This document shows, in pieces, positions 42,765 to 51,151 of a stretch of 64,000 nt of DNA; the first letter of the stretch is position 1, and the number at the start of each line of letters is the position of its first letter. A program made the translations under genes and the position numbers. This DNA comes from Glaciecola petra (GTDB lineage Bacteria > Pseudomonadota > Gammaproteobacteria > Enterobacterales > Alteromonadaceae), in NCBI RefSeq assembly GCF_031846345.1, contig NZ_JAVRHX010000006.1, positions 62,001-126,000 of the forward strand, read 5' to 3'. The notes beneath the pieces are model-generated. The model worked only from the letters and a program-made list of their open reading frames with translations. It ran no database searches and was not told where the DNA came from.

Positions 42765-44345
42765 TTAAAATCCTAAGGCAGCAACAATCGTTTTGCGTGT
42801 TTCAGCTGCGTAAATAACGGCATCGAGTTCTAACACGCTGGCGACTTCAATTGCTTTACCTTTTTCATATTGTTGGGCGAGTAATTTTTCAAAAAGCGCT
42901 TGTCGCTCATCAGCATCAACGAGGCTTTCTAGTTCAGTTTTGAAGCCCAATTTGACCGCACCTTCTAAGCCCATTGCACCAAACTCACCGGTGGGCCATG
43001 ACACCATATAACTTGGGTTTTCTGTGCTTCCTCCTAGCATTGCTTGTGCACCAAGACCATAGCACTTACGCAGCACTATGGCGACTAATGGCACCGTGAG
43101 TGTGGCGCCGACCGTAAACAACGATGTTAAATGTCGAACAGCGCCAAGTTGCTCATGAGCTGGGCCAACCATAAACCCTGGCGTATCGACTAAGGAGAGA
43201 ATAGGAATCGAAAATTGATTACACAAGGTTAAAAAACGCGTTAATTTTTGCGCAGCAGCCACATCGATCGCACCGCCTAACACTTTTGAATTATTAGCAA
43301 TAATTCCTATTGGACAACCATTGATCCGTGCAAAACCATTACAGATTGCACCGCCATTGTGAGCACCTATTTCAATAAAGCTGCTGACATCAACAATAGC
43401 CTCTATGACCTTGTATATACTGTATGTATATCGGCGGTCACTTGGCAGTGCTTCTTGTATTAGCTTGGTTTTAGGCGCTTGCCACTGTTTTGAGTCACCT
43501 TGAAAAAAGCCAAGACAAAACTGCGCAATCTCGATCGCATGATTTTCGTTTTGAGCAACAATATCTATAACACCATTAGCCGCTTGAATATCAATTGGAC
43601 CAATATCAGATGGGGTGTATTTGCCGAGGCCTCCACCTTCAATCATAGCCGGTCCTGCCATGCCTATGTTCGAACTTTGAGTCGCTATAGTAATGTCGCC
43701 ACTGCCAAACAATGCGGCATTTCCGGCAAAACAATATCCATTGTTAATGGTAATTCGAGGTACAATACCAGCTAACCCGGCCCATCTGCTAAAAGTGGTA
43801 CACTGCAAGCCTGATATGACAGTGGTAATGTCAGTATCACCCGGTCGACCACCACCGCCTTCCGTAAACATAATAACTGGTAATTTTTGAGATTCGGCTA
43901 TCTCGATAATACGGTCAAGTTTGGCATGGTGAAAGTATCCTTGAGTACCCGCTAACACTGAATAATCATTGATTATTAAGGCCGTGGAATGTTTTGAAGA
44001 TTCGTTTGTACAATTAATAGTGCTTTCATTAACCTTACCAATTCCGGTAATTACGCCGTCTGCAGCTGTTTCTGTTTGTAAATCTTGATAGCTTTTACGT
44101 TGGCGCTGCGCAGCAACTGCCATTTGACCATATTCAATAAAGCGTCCGGTTTTACACATTTTAGCTAAATTCTCACGAGCCGTGTTAAACCCTTTGGCAT
44201 GCCGTTTTTTAGTCTGTGAAGGTCTGTTTTTGTCAAACGTATTATTTAAACGTTCTGTGAGTTCCAGCTCAGCCTGCTGATTTGTTTTATGTGGCGTTGA
44301 TGGCTCATTGGATGGCGCGTTTTTTGGGTGCAGGTTTTTATTCAT
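42765..44345 (-). CDS. Acyl-CoA carboxyltransferase-domain protein (PccB/AccD-like), free-standing
   Basis: 526 residues. Both halves of the crotonase-fold carboxyltransferase are present. The first carries an oxyanion motif TEGGGGRPGDTD and GNAALFGSGD. The second has NSKVLGGAIDVAAAQK, LVDTPGFMVG and RKCYGLGAQAMLGG. The opening RENLAKMCKTGRFIEYGQMA, as I recall it, resembles the carboxyltransferase end of large biotin carboxylase fusion enzymes. No biotin carboxylase or biotin carrier gene is near, so it either borrows these or works as a decarboxylase/transferase. The N-terminal 45 residues are polar and disordered-looking. First gene of the operon with permease, HyuA and DUF917. Substrate unknown. 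Confidence 0.82.
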   Translation of the reverse strand: MNKNLHPKNAPSNEPSTPHKTNQQAELELTERLNNTFDKNRPSQTKKRHAKGFNTARENLAKMCKTGRFIEYGQMAVAAQRQRKSYQDLQTETAADGVITGIGKVNESTINCTNESSKHSTALIINDYSVLAGTQGYFHHAKLDRIIEIAESQKLPVIMFTEGGGGRPGDTDITTVISGLQCTTFSRWAGLAGIVPRITINNGYCFAGNAALFGSGDITIATQSSNIGMAGPAMIEGGGLGKYTPSDIGPIDIQAANGVIDIVAQNENHAIEIAQFCLGFFQGDSKQWQAPKTKLIQEALPSDRRYTYSIYKVIEAIVDVSSFIEIGAHNGGAICNGFARINGCPIGIIANNSKVLGGAIDVAAAQKLTRFLTLCNQFSIPILSLVDTPGFMVGPAHEQLGAVRHLTSLFTVGATLTVPLVAIVLRKCYGLGAQAMLGGSTENPSYMVSWPTGEFGAMGLEGAVKLGFKTELESLVDADERQALFEKLLAQQYEKGKAIEVASVLELDAVIYAAETRKTIVAALGF

Positions 44346-44524
44346 ATGTTACATGGTAATTTTTATTTGAATATCGATTATAGAAGCTACTGGATTTTTT
44401 ACTAGGGTCTACCGCTGTTTGTCCGCGTTTTACTTTTTTTACGTCAATGATACACTCGTACTAGCCGCTTAATCAGGATAAAAAAATAAATACGCCAAAA
44501 AGCGTAAAATAAGGAAAAACGATT

Positions 44525-45004
44525 ATGTCAAATGATGTATTTGAAGAAGCATATGAGGCACCCACTGCAGAGGGTTCTGCAACGGGCAATATAGACGAGT
44601 TGTTAACACCATTGCTACAAACAAAGCCTTGGGTAATGTTGTGTTCTATTTTAGGTTTGATATCGGCCGGCTTAATTATCATTGTTGCGATATTTATGAT
44701 GATTGGAATGTCTGCTATTTTTGGTTCAGATGCTGATGGTTTTGCTGGCGGAGTTGGTGTTGGAGTCGGTTTTTTATATCTTATATTTGCTGCAATAAGC
44801 GCTATCCCACCATATTGGTTATATAAATATGCAAATGCAATAAAACAAGCGGACACCTCTCGCACGCTAGAAGACGTTACTCATGCTTTAAGATATCAAA
44901 AGTCGTTTTGGAAATTTGTCGGTATTTTTGTTGCAATCTACCTTGGTTTTTTAGTGTTAGGCCTAGTTATTACAATAATTGGTGGTTTATTCTCATCTTT
45001 ATAG
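44525..45004 (+). CDS. Small multi-pass membrane protein, DUF5362-like
   Basis: 159 residues. A polar N-terminus (about 1-33) precedes three membrane helices: WVMLCSILGLISAGLIIIVAIF, a glycine-rich turn and FLYLIFAAISAIPPYWL, and KFVGIFVAIYLGFLVLGLVI. The cytoplasmic-looking loop between the last two (YKYANAIKQADTSRTLEDVTHALRYQKSFWKF, about 100-132) resembles the DUF5362 family. AAGGAAAAACG precedes the ATG. Divergent from the carboxyltransferase operon and 92 bases before rpoZ. Function unknown. Confidence 0.75.
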   Translation: MSNDVFEEAYEAPTAEGSATGNIDELLTPLLQTKPWVMLCSILGLISAGLIIIVAIFMMIGMSAIFGSDADGFAGGVGVGVGFLYLIFAAISAIPPYWLYKYANAIKQADTSRTLEDVTHALRYQKSFWKFVGIFVAIYLGFLVLGLVITIIGGLFSSL

Positions 45005-45096
45005 GCTTAAATTGAGATTTAGACTATATTGTTAATGCGATTTACTTTATACTTCGCGACCGTTTTTCGTATAACACTTATTTTTCGGAGCTATTA

Positions 45097-45369
45097 ATGG
45101 CACGTGTAACAGTTGAAGATGCAGTTGATCAAATTGGTAACCGTTTTGACCTTGTACTAGTGGCAGCAAAACGTGCTCGTCAAATTGCGATAGAGGGTAA
45201 AGACCCGCTCGTTGAGACTACAAACGATAAATCAACCGTAGTTGCATTGCGCGAAATTGAACAAGGTTTGGTGACTGCAGAAACTGTAGAGCAAACCGAA
45301 CTTCAAGATCAACGCGAACAAGAAGCTGCAGAATTTGCTTCGGTAGCGAGTATCTTAGCAAACAACTAA
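45097..45369 (+). CDS. rpoZ: RNA polymerase omega subunit
   Basis: 90 residues, the usual length. It binds the beta-prime subunit, helps polymerase assembly and forms part of a ppGpp site. The signature MARVTVEDAVDQIGNRFDLV, AAKRARQI and KSTVVALREIEQG is complete. A CGGAG site lies eight bases before the ATG. spoT follows, separated by a terminator-like hairpin. Confidence 0.97.
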   Translation: MARVTVEDAVDQIGNRFDLVLVAAKRARQIAIEGKDPLVETTNDKSTVVALREIEQGLVTAETVEQTELQDQREQEAAEFASVASILANN

Positions 45370-45437
45370 GCTAAATCATGCGCTTTAAAGGTCTTTTAAA
45401 CTAAGGCCTTTGACCTCAATATAAAATTTATTTACAA

Positions 45438-45460
45438 CGCCGATAATTATCGGTGTTTTT
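45438..45460 (+). terminator. Rho-independent terminator between rpoZ and spoT
   Basis: Stem CGCCGAT / ATCGGTG (one G-T pair), loop AATT, followed by TTTTT. It lies 70 bases after the rpoZ stop and ahead of the spoT start, so rpoZ can be expressed at a higher level than the genes behind it. Confidence 0.75.
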
Positions 45461-45530
45461 GTGTTTGCAATGCGCAAAAATACCCGTATTCTAAGCCTAA
45501 TACTTTAATGAATTAGTTGAAACGAAATCT

Positions 45531-47642
45531 GTGTATTTATTTGAGGGGCTTGAAGCAAAAATAAGCACTTACTTGTCGAAGAAACAAGTCGATTATGTGC
45601 GCGCAGCATATGTGCTTGCGCGTGATGCACACGATGGTCAAACTCGTTCAAGTGGCGACCCTTATATTACTCATCCGGTGGCAGTTGGCGGCATTCTTGC
45701 TGACATGAAGCTCGACTACGAAACTTTAATGGCTGCATTATTACATGATGTTATTGAAGACACTGAATATACCAAAGAAGACTTAAGTTTAGCCTTCGGT
45801 GAAACCGTGGCTGAATTAGTTGAAGGTGTAAGTAAACTCGATAAATTAAAGTTTGGCTCCAAGCAAGAGGCTCAAGCTGAAAACTTTCGTAAAATGCTAA
45901 TGGCAATGGTCCAAGATATTCGGGTTATTCTGATAAAGTTAGCCGACCGTACTCATAATATGCGGACTTTAGGCGCACTTAGGCCCGACAAACGCCGCCG
46001 AATAGCGTTAGAAACCTTAGAGATCTATTCACCATTAGCACACCGTTTAGGTATACACGATATTAAAAACGAACTCGAAGACTTGGGCTTTGAGGCTATG
46101 TACCCTTTGCGCCACAGAGCGTTAAAGAGCGCGGTTGCTCAGGCGCGTGGGAATCGCAAAGAAATTATTGAGCGCACTCAACAAGAGTTAGAAAACCGCC
46201 TAAATGAATATCAAATTAGTGGCAGAGTGGTTGGGCGTGAAAAACACCTGTATTCAATTTATAGCAAAATGCGAAATAAAGAATTGTCATTTACTGAAGT
46301 AATGGACATCTATGGGTTCAGGATAATAGTAGACAATATTGATAACTGTTACCGAGTACTCGGTGCCATGCATGGTTTATATAAACCAATTGAAAATAGA
46401 TTTAAAGACTACGTTGCAATACCTCGCACTAACGGATATCAATCGCTGCATACTTCGCTTAAAGGTTTACACGGTATTCCGCTTGAAGTGCAAATTAGAA
46501 CAGAAGACATGGACCATCTTGCCGACAAAGGTGTTGCTGCTCATTGGTTGTATAAAGAAAATGGCGATAAAAGCAATACATCACAAATGCGAGCACAGCA
46601 GTGGATGCAGTCTTTAGTAGAGTTACAACAACGAGCAAGTACGTCTGTAGAGTTTATCGAAACGGTTAAATCAGACTTATTTCCCGATGAAATTTATGTA
46701 TTTTCGCCCAAGGGCAAAATTGTTGAATTACCTACTGGTTCAACTGCGGTTGATTTTGCCTATGCCGTGCATTCAGATGTGGGTAACACCTGTGTGGGAG
46801 CCAGAGTAGATAATAAAAATTACCCATTAAGTGCCACTCTCGAAAATGGACAAAGCATAGAAATTATTACTTCGCCAAGGGCAAAACCAAATGCCAACTG
46901 GCTTAATTTTGTTGTGAGTGCAAGAGCGCGCTCTAATATCCGTCATTACTTAAAAAGACAACATGCAAACGACGCTATAAGTATGGGCAATCGATTGTTG
47001 CGTCATGCATTGGGTACCAAAAAGTTAGACGAAATAGAAGAGTCGGAAATTCAGCGAGTTGTTGAAGATACCAAATATTCTAGCTTTGAAGAGCTACTTT
47101 CTAATATTGGCATGGGTAATGAAATAAGCGCAATGATTGCGCGGCGTTTAGTGGGTGAAAGCCCAGAGCTTGGCGAGAAAAAAGGGACAGTTGCTATACG
47201 CGGAACCGAAGGCTTAATGGTGCACTTTTCTCGTTGTTGCCATCCTATCCCAGACGATGAAATAGTGGCTATTCTAAGTCCTGGTCGAGGTGTGGTAATT
47301 CATCAAATTGGTTGTAATAATATTCGTAAACTGTCGAAGGAAGAACCGCAACGCGTTCTACCAATGGAATGGGATGAAGATGCCCACGGTGATTTTAAAG
47401 CGGCTTTACGGGTAGAAACGATTAATCAGCAAGGTACGCTAGCATCGTTGACAGCAGCCATTGCGGCAAGTGATTCGACTATTATTCATTTGCAAACACA
47501 AGAAAAAGACGACGGTCATCTTGCTATAGATATTGAACTAAGTACTCGAAATCGAGACCATTTTGCCAATATAATGCGAAAAATAAGAACATTACCAGAA
47601 CTTCAAAAAGTATCCAGACACAGTCAAACTAAACATAAGTAG
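45531..47642 (+). CDS. spoT: Bifunctional (p)ppGpp synthetase/hydrolase
   Basis: 703 residues from a GTG; the resulting MYLFEGLEAKI matches the SpoT N-terminus and fixes the start. The HD hydrolase domain has H72-D73 in LLHDVIEDT. The synthetase domain follows with GREKHLYSIYSKM, MDIYGFRIIV and PRTNGYQSLHT. TGS (VELPTGSTAVDFAYAVH), the helical/zinc-finger-like stretch with CCHPIPDDEI, and the C-terminal ACT domain complete the standard order. It balances synthesis and breakdown of the stringent alarmone. The intact hydrolase motifs mark it as SpoT rather than RelA. Confidence 0.97.
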   Translation: MYLFEGLEAKISTYLSKKQVDYVRAAYVLARDAHDGQTRSSGDPYITHPVAVGGILADMKLDYETLMAALLHDVIEDTEYTKEDLSLAFGETVAELVEGVSKLDKLKFGSKQEAQAENFRKMLMAMVQDIRVILIKLADRTHNMRTLGALRPDKRRRIALETLEIYSPLAHRLGIHDIKNELEDLGFEAMYPLRHRALKSAVAQARGNRKEIIERTQQELENRLNEYQISGRVVGREKHLYSIYSKMRNKELSFTEVMDIYGFRIIVDNIDNCYRVLGAMHGLYKPIENRFKDYVAIPRTNGYQSLHTSLKGLHGIPLEVQIRTEDMDHLADKGVAAHWLYKENGDKSNTSQMRAQQWMQSLVELQQRASTSVEFIETVKSDLFPDEIYVFSPKGKIVELPTGSTAVDFAYAVHSDVGNTCVGARVDNKNYPLSATLENGQSIEIITSPRAKPNANWLNFVVSARARSNIRHYLKRQHANDAISMGNRLLRHALGTKKLDEIEESEIQRVVEDTKYSSFEELLSNIGMGNEISAMIARRLVGESPELGEKKGTVAIRGTEGLMVHFSRCCHPIPDDEIVAILSPGRGVVIHQIGCNNIRKLSKEEPQRVLPMEWDEDAHGDFKAALRVETINQQGTLASLTAAIAASDSTIIHLQTQEKDDGHLAIDIELSTRNRDHFANIMRKIRTLPELQKVSRHSQTKHK

Positions 47643-47697
47643 TCTATAATAAGAGGTCCTAGCGGCCATTCATAAATTTAACTAGCGTGAAAAAACC

Positions 47698-48084
47698 ATG
47701 TCAAAATCCATTATTCAAACAAATAAAGCGCCTGCAGCAATCGGTACATATAGCCAAGCAGTAAAAGCGGGAAATACCGTCTATTTATCTGGGCAAATTC
47801 CGTTAATTCCTGACACCATGAATATGGTATCGGAATCATTTGAAGAGCAAGCACATCAGGTGTTTAAAAATATAAGCGCAGTCGTTGAAGCTGCAGGTGG
47901 TAGCACCTCAAACTTAGTCAAAGTTAATATATTTTTAACTGACCTAGGAAAATTTGCGAGTGTTAACGAAATAATGGCGCAATATTTTACAGAACCCTAT
48001 CCAGCAAGAGCGGCAGTGCAGGTAAGTGCTTTGCCAAAAGCTGCGCAAATTGAAATTGATGCTGTTATGGTTTTGCCTGAATAA
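47698..48084 (+). CDS. ridA: RidA family enamine/imine deaminase
   Basis: 128 residues, full length. RidA hydrolyses reactive 2-aminoacrylate-type enamines released by PLP enzymes. Motifs: APAAIGTYSQAVKAGNTVYLSGQIP (positions about 10-34), KVNIFLTDLGKF and YPARAAVQVSALPKAAQIEIDAV, with the arginine that binds the substrate carboxylate. It sits between spoT and trmH with trmH starting right after its stop codon, so the three genes are coupled. Confidence 0.95.
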   Translation: MSKSIIQTNKAPAAIGTYSQAVKAGNTVYLSGQIPLIPDTMNMVSESFEEQAHQVFKNISAVVEAAGGSTSNLVKVNIFLTDLGKFASVNEIMAQYFTEPYPARAAVQVSALPKAAQIEIDAVMVLPE

Positions 48085-48816
48085 ATGTCTGCTACTCAAG
48101 CAATGTCGGCTGAGCGTTATGCCCGTATAAGGCATGTCTTATCCAAACGACAACCTGATCTTACTTTGTTATTGGAGCAGGTGCATAAACCACACAATGT
48201 TTCGGCGGTAATCCGCACTGCCGATGCGGTTGGCGTGCATGAAATACACACAGTTTGGGAAGATGATTACGACGAACGCTTGAGAGATCATACCGCTGCA
48301 GGAAGCAACAATTGGGTCGGAGTGAACAAACATCATTCGATTTCAGGTGCTGTTAGCGCCTTAAAAAAACAAAATATGCAAGTTTTAGTCACGCACTTAG
48401 ATGAAAGTGCAGTCGACTATAGAGAAATCGATTATACGCTTCCGACAGCAATAATTCTTGGGCAGGAATTGACTGGTGCAACCCAAGAAGCGATTGCTTT
48501 AGCCGATAAGTCAATCGTGATCCCTATGTGTGGTATGACCCAGTCACTCAATGTTTCTGTTGCAACCGCTGTTGTTTTGTATGAAGCACAGCGACAAAGA
48601 CAACAGAAGGGCTTTTATGATGTCAACAATCGCGCTAGACACAAGCAAAGGGTGTCAGAAGCAGATATACAACGCGTTCTTTTTCAGCGAGGATTCCCCG
48701 TTCTGTTTGAAATGTGTGTAGCAAAAAACCTCAGTTTTCCACACATTAATGAGCATGGTGAAATTGATGCGACTCAACAATGGTGGGATGCACTCAAATA
48801 TAACACTCAAGATTAA
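48085..48816 (+). CDS. trmH: tRNA (guanosine-18-2'-O)-methyltransferase
   Basis: 243 residues. A SpoU/TrmH-type knotted methyltransferase that modifies G18 in the tRNA D-loop. Motif 1 is VHKPHNVSAVIRTADAVG, motif 2 AIILGQELTGATQEA, and motif 3 VIPMCGMTQSLNVSVATAVVLYEA (about 150-175). The start codon immediately follows the ridA stop (TAA-ATG). In enterobacteria trmH also follows spoT. recG, often next, is absent here. Confidence 0.95.
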   Translation: MSATQAMSAERYARIRHVLSKRQPDLTLLLEQVHKPHNVSAVIRTADAVGVHEIHTVWEDDYDERLRDHTAAGSNNWVGVNKHHSISGAVSALKKQNMQVLVTHLDESAVDYREIDYTLPTAIILGQELTGATQEAIALADKSIVIPMCGMTQSLNVSVATAVVLYEAQRQRQQKGFYDVNNRARHKQRVSEADIQRVLFQRGFPVLFEMCVAKNLSFPHINEHGEIDATQQWWDALKYNTQD

Positions 48817-48853
48817 CGAAAGAATTGAAATTTTTTTATCAGTATTCTGGTCA

Positions 48854-48876
48854 CGTGTGTTACACGCTATTTTTTG
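48854..48876 (+). terminator. Possible terminator after trmH
   Basis: A short stem CGTGT / ACACG with a three-base loop, followed by CTATTTTTTG. The stem is only five pairs, so this is a weak call. Confidence 0.35.
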
Positions 48877-48955
48877 ATTCTGTTTTTGAAGTTTGAAGAA
48901 GCAAAACGGTCAAATCTGGCATCTGCATTTACAGGGTACTTATTAAGGTAAACCA

Positions 48956-49591
48956 ATGAAAAAAACAGTCTCAGCAGCATTGATATTAATTATGATGTCT
49001 TTCAACCTACTCGCAGTTGACCGCACTCAGATTAGAGACAAAGCAGAAGACGTAACGCCCCTATTAAACGGTTCAATGGTGCCAAAAGCCACGGTAAAAT
49101 TAGATGACGGTTCGCCGGTAAGTTTGCATGCCTTAATAATGCAAAAGCCAAGTGTCATTGTTTTTTATCGTGGTGGATGGTGCCCATACTGTTCGCGCCA
49201 ACTTGCTGAGTTAAAAGATATCGAGCAAGACTTAGTCAATGAGGGCTATCAAATTTTAGCTATATCACCGGAAAGTGTTGATAAATTAAATGAGCAAAAA
49301 TTAGAAACAGAATTTGCAGCTCAACTCATTTCTGACGAAAAACTTGAAGCAATAAAAGGTTTTGGAGTAGGCTTTTATGTGCCTAATGATACCAGAGCCC
49401 TTTATAAAGACAGAATGAATGTCGAACTAACTTCCGACAGTAATAATAGAGCCGTCTTGCCTGCGCCGGCAATATTCATCACAAATACAGAAGGACAAGT
49501 CGTTTTCAGTTATGTGAATCCTAACTTTCGGGTAAGGCCTTCTGCAGAACTAGTGTTGAGCGCGGCTAAGCTTGTGAAGCCCATTGAATAA
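48956..49591 (+). CDS. Exported peroxiredoxin-like (AhpC/TSA) protein with CPYC site
   Basis: 211 residues with a signal peptide (AALILIMMSFNLLAVD). The thioredoxin-like fold shows VIVFYRGGWCPYCSRQLAEL, with C76 and C79 as a CxxC pair, then the AhpC-type strand ILAISPESVDKL. The FYRGGWCPYC form belongs to the AhpC/TSA-type proteins that may reduce peroxides or act as periplasmic thiol-disulfide enzymes. TAAGGT lies before the ATG. It stands alone behind the spoT-ridA-trmH group. Confidence 0.85.
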   Translation: MKKTVSAALILIMMSFNLLAVDRTQIRDKAEDVTPLLNGSMVPKATVKLDDGSPVSLHALIMQKPSVIVFYRGGWCPYCSRQLAELKDIEQDLVNEGYQILAISPESVDKLNEQKLETEFAAQLISDEKLEAIKGFGVGFYVPNDTRALYKDRMNVELTSDSNNRAVLPAPAIFITNTEGQVVFSYVNPNFRVRPSAELVLSAAKLVKPIE

Positions 49592-49813
49592 AAAAATGTA
49601 AAACGGACTGTCGCTTTAAGTGGCAGTCTAGCATCAACTACTATCCTTAAAAGGTTTGCGAAATTTTTCTTAAGTAATTACTCCCAGTACCGTGTCTGCC
49701 AGACACTGTTTTTGTATAGGTGTTTCTTTTCATACGCATAGAGATTGTGTGATACCGATTGCTCAAACTTGCTTGTTAATATCAAGACATTAACAACATG
49801 CTTTGGACTCAAA
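49592..49813. other. Intergenic region with two hairpins
   Basis: A nine-pair stem with two G-T pairs lies at 49606-49628 (GACTGTCGC / GTGGCAGTC), shortly after the peroxiredoxin-like gene. A second one, GTGTCT-GCC-AGACAC at 49692-49706, is followed by TGTTTTTG and may act as a terminator. The remainder leads into the TraF-like gene. Confidence 0.45.
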
Positions 49814-51139
49814 TTGAATCACATTTACCCCAACAAATTAGTTGCTGGCATGCTTGGATTAGCATTAGTTAGTGCAAACGTTTCAGCTCAAAGCGTATTC
49901 CAATCAACCGGAAGTGGTGTGACGCGCGGTGCGGTGTCAAATTCTTCTGACCTAAACTCTCTGTTACGCAACCCTGCAGCACCAAGTTATAGACTTGGCT
50001 CAGAGGAAGGGTTTAGCGTTAATATTCTGCCACCGATAGGAGGTGGTTACGAAGTAGGCGAAATTGATTCCTTAATCGACGAACTTGATGAGTTGATCGA
50101 CATTCTAGAGCAAGACGATTTATCTGCGGAAGAAGCCTTAGACGCAAAGGACCGGTTTGAACCTTTTTTGGCCAATGCAGAACAAGATGGTCGAATCAAA
50201 CTAGCTGGGCAGGCAGGTATTCCATTATTACCATTTTTCTATAGAAGTACTTCTTGGGGCACCATCACTTTTAACGCTTCGGTTAGCGGCTCTATGCGCA
50301 CAACCGTGCTTGCTGACGACATAGAAATTATTGCGTTCAATGATACATTCAAAATTAATACTGCGTCAGCAGTTTATGTGAAAAGCGCAGGATTGGTTAC
50401 ATTGTCCGTAGGTTATAGCCATTTATTGTGGGAAACCGAAAACCTAGGTTTACATGCTGGGATTAATGCCAATGTGAATCAATATGAATTAGCGAAAAAC
50501 ATCATTTCACTTGCCGGGTTAGAAGATGGTGAAGATATAGGCGATGCGATACAAGACGATTACGAAAACAACGCACTATCAAACACAAATATAGCAATAG
50601 ATGTTGGTCTGCTGTTTGTCAGCAACAATGCCAATGTAGGTTTAAGCATTTCTGATATAAACGAGCCAGAATATGACTATGGCTCATTAGCTTCTACCTG
50701 TTCTAACTTAAGTGGTATTTCATTAGATAATTGTTTTGTCGCTCAGGATGCGATTGCCAGAGGCAGAATAGCGGCAAATGAAACCTTTATAGCTAACGCG
50801 CAAGCAACCCTTGAGGCCTCCGCTTGGATGGGTGAGGGCACTCGGTTTGGCTTTCATTCTTCAATAGATTTAAATGAAAAAAACGACCCTATTGGTGATT
50901 TATATCAATGGGCTAGTGTGAGTGCCACAGCAGATTTTAATAACTGGCTTATTCCTGAATTCCGCTTGGGTTATAGCAAAAATTTAGCAGGTACCGAACT
51001 CAGTTATTATAGCGTTGGCGTTACCTTCCTCAAACATGCTGATCTAGACGTAAGATGGAGTGATGAGTCGGTCGAAATTGACGACAGCAACGCACCGCGT
51101 TCAGCATTCTTTAGCTTTTCAATTCAAACCAAGTTTTAA
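49814..51139 (+). CDS. TraF-like outer-membrane beta-barrel protein
   Basis: 441 residues if translation starts at the TTG at 49814, which gives MNHIYPNKLVAGMLGLALVSANVSA, a good signal peptide; no ATG precedes the hydrophobic core except M at 49850. The mature part resembles the F_traF_2 / conjugal transfer TraF-like family: NPAAPSYRLGSEEG, GQAGIPLLPFFYRS, alternating strands such as VTLSVGYSHLLWETENLGLHAG (given at about 200-222) and a C-terminal FSFSIQTKF ending in phenylalanine, as outer-membrane barrels do. An acidic helical insert (SLIDELDELIDILEQDD) lies near 80-97. No conjugation gene is nearby, so a link with plasmid transfer is unlikely. The next gene is a lipoprotein 12 bases on. 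Confidence 0.75.
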   Translation: MNHIYPNKLVAGMLGLALVSANVSAQSVFQSTGSGVTRGAVSNSSDLNSLLRNPAAPSYRLGSEEGFSVNILPPIGGGYEVGEIDSLIDELDELIDILEQDDLSAEEALDAKDRFEPFLANAEQDGRIKLAGQAGIPLLPFFYRSTSWGTITFNASVSGSMRTTVLADDIEIIAFNDTFKINTASAVYVKSAGLVTLSVGYSHLLWETENLGLHAGINANVNQYELAKNIISLAGLEDGEDIGDAIQDDYENNALSNTNIAIDVGLLFVSNNANVGLSISDINEPEYDYGSLASTCSNLSGISLDNCFVAQDAIARGRIAANETFIANAQATLEASAWMGEGTRFGFHSSIDLNEKNDPIGDLYQWASVSATADFNNWLIPEFRLGYSKNLAGTELSYYSVGVTFLKHADLDVRWSDESVEIDDSNAPRSAFFSFSIQTKF

Positions 51140-51151
51140 GGAGCAATAAGA

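Noticed and set aside
49745..49813. Longer N-terminus for the TraF-like protein from a TTG at 49745
   Set aside because: It would place about 23 polar, cysteine-containing residues before a good signal peptide and has no ribosome site.
49814..51139. Conjugative element suggested by a TraF-like protein
   Set aside because: No relaxase, type IV secretion, pilus or integrase gene is near; TraF-like barrels of this type are common on marine chromosomes.
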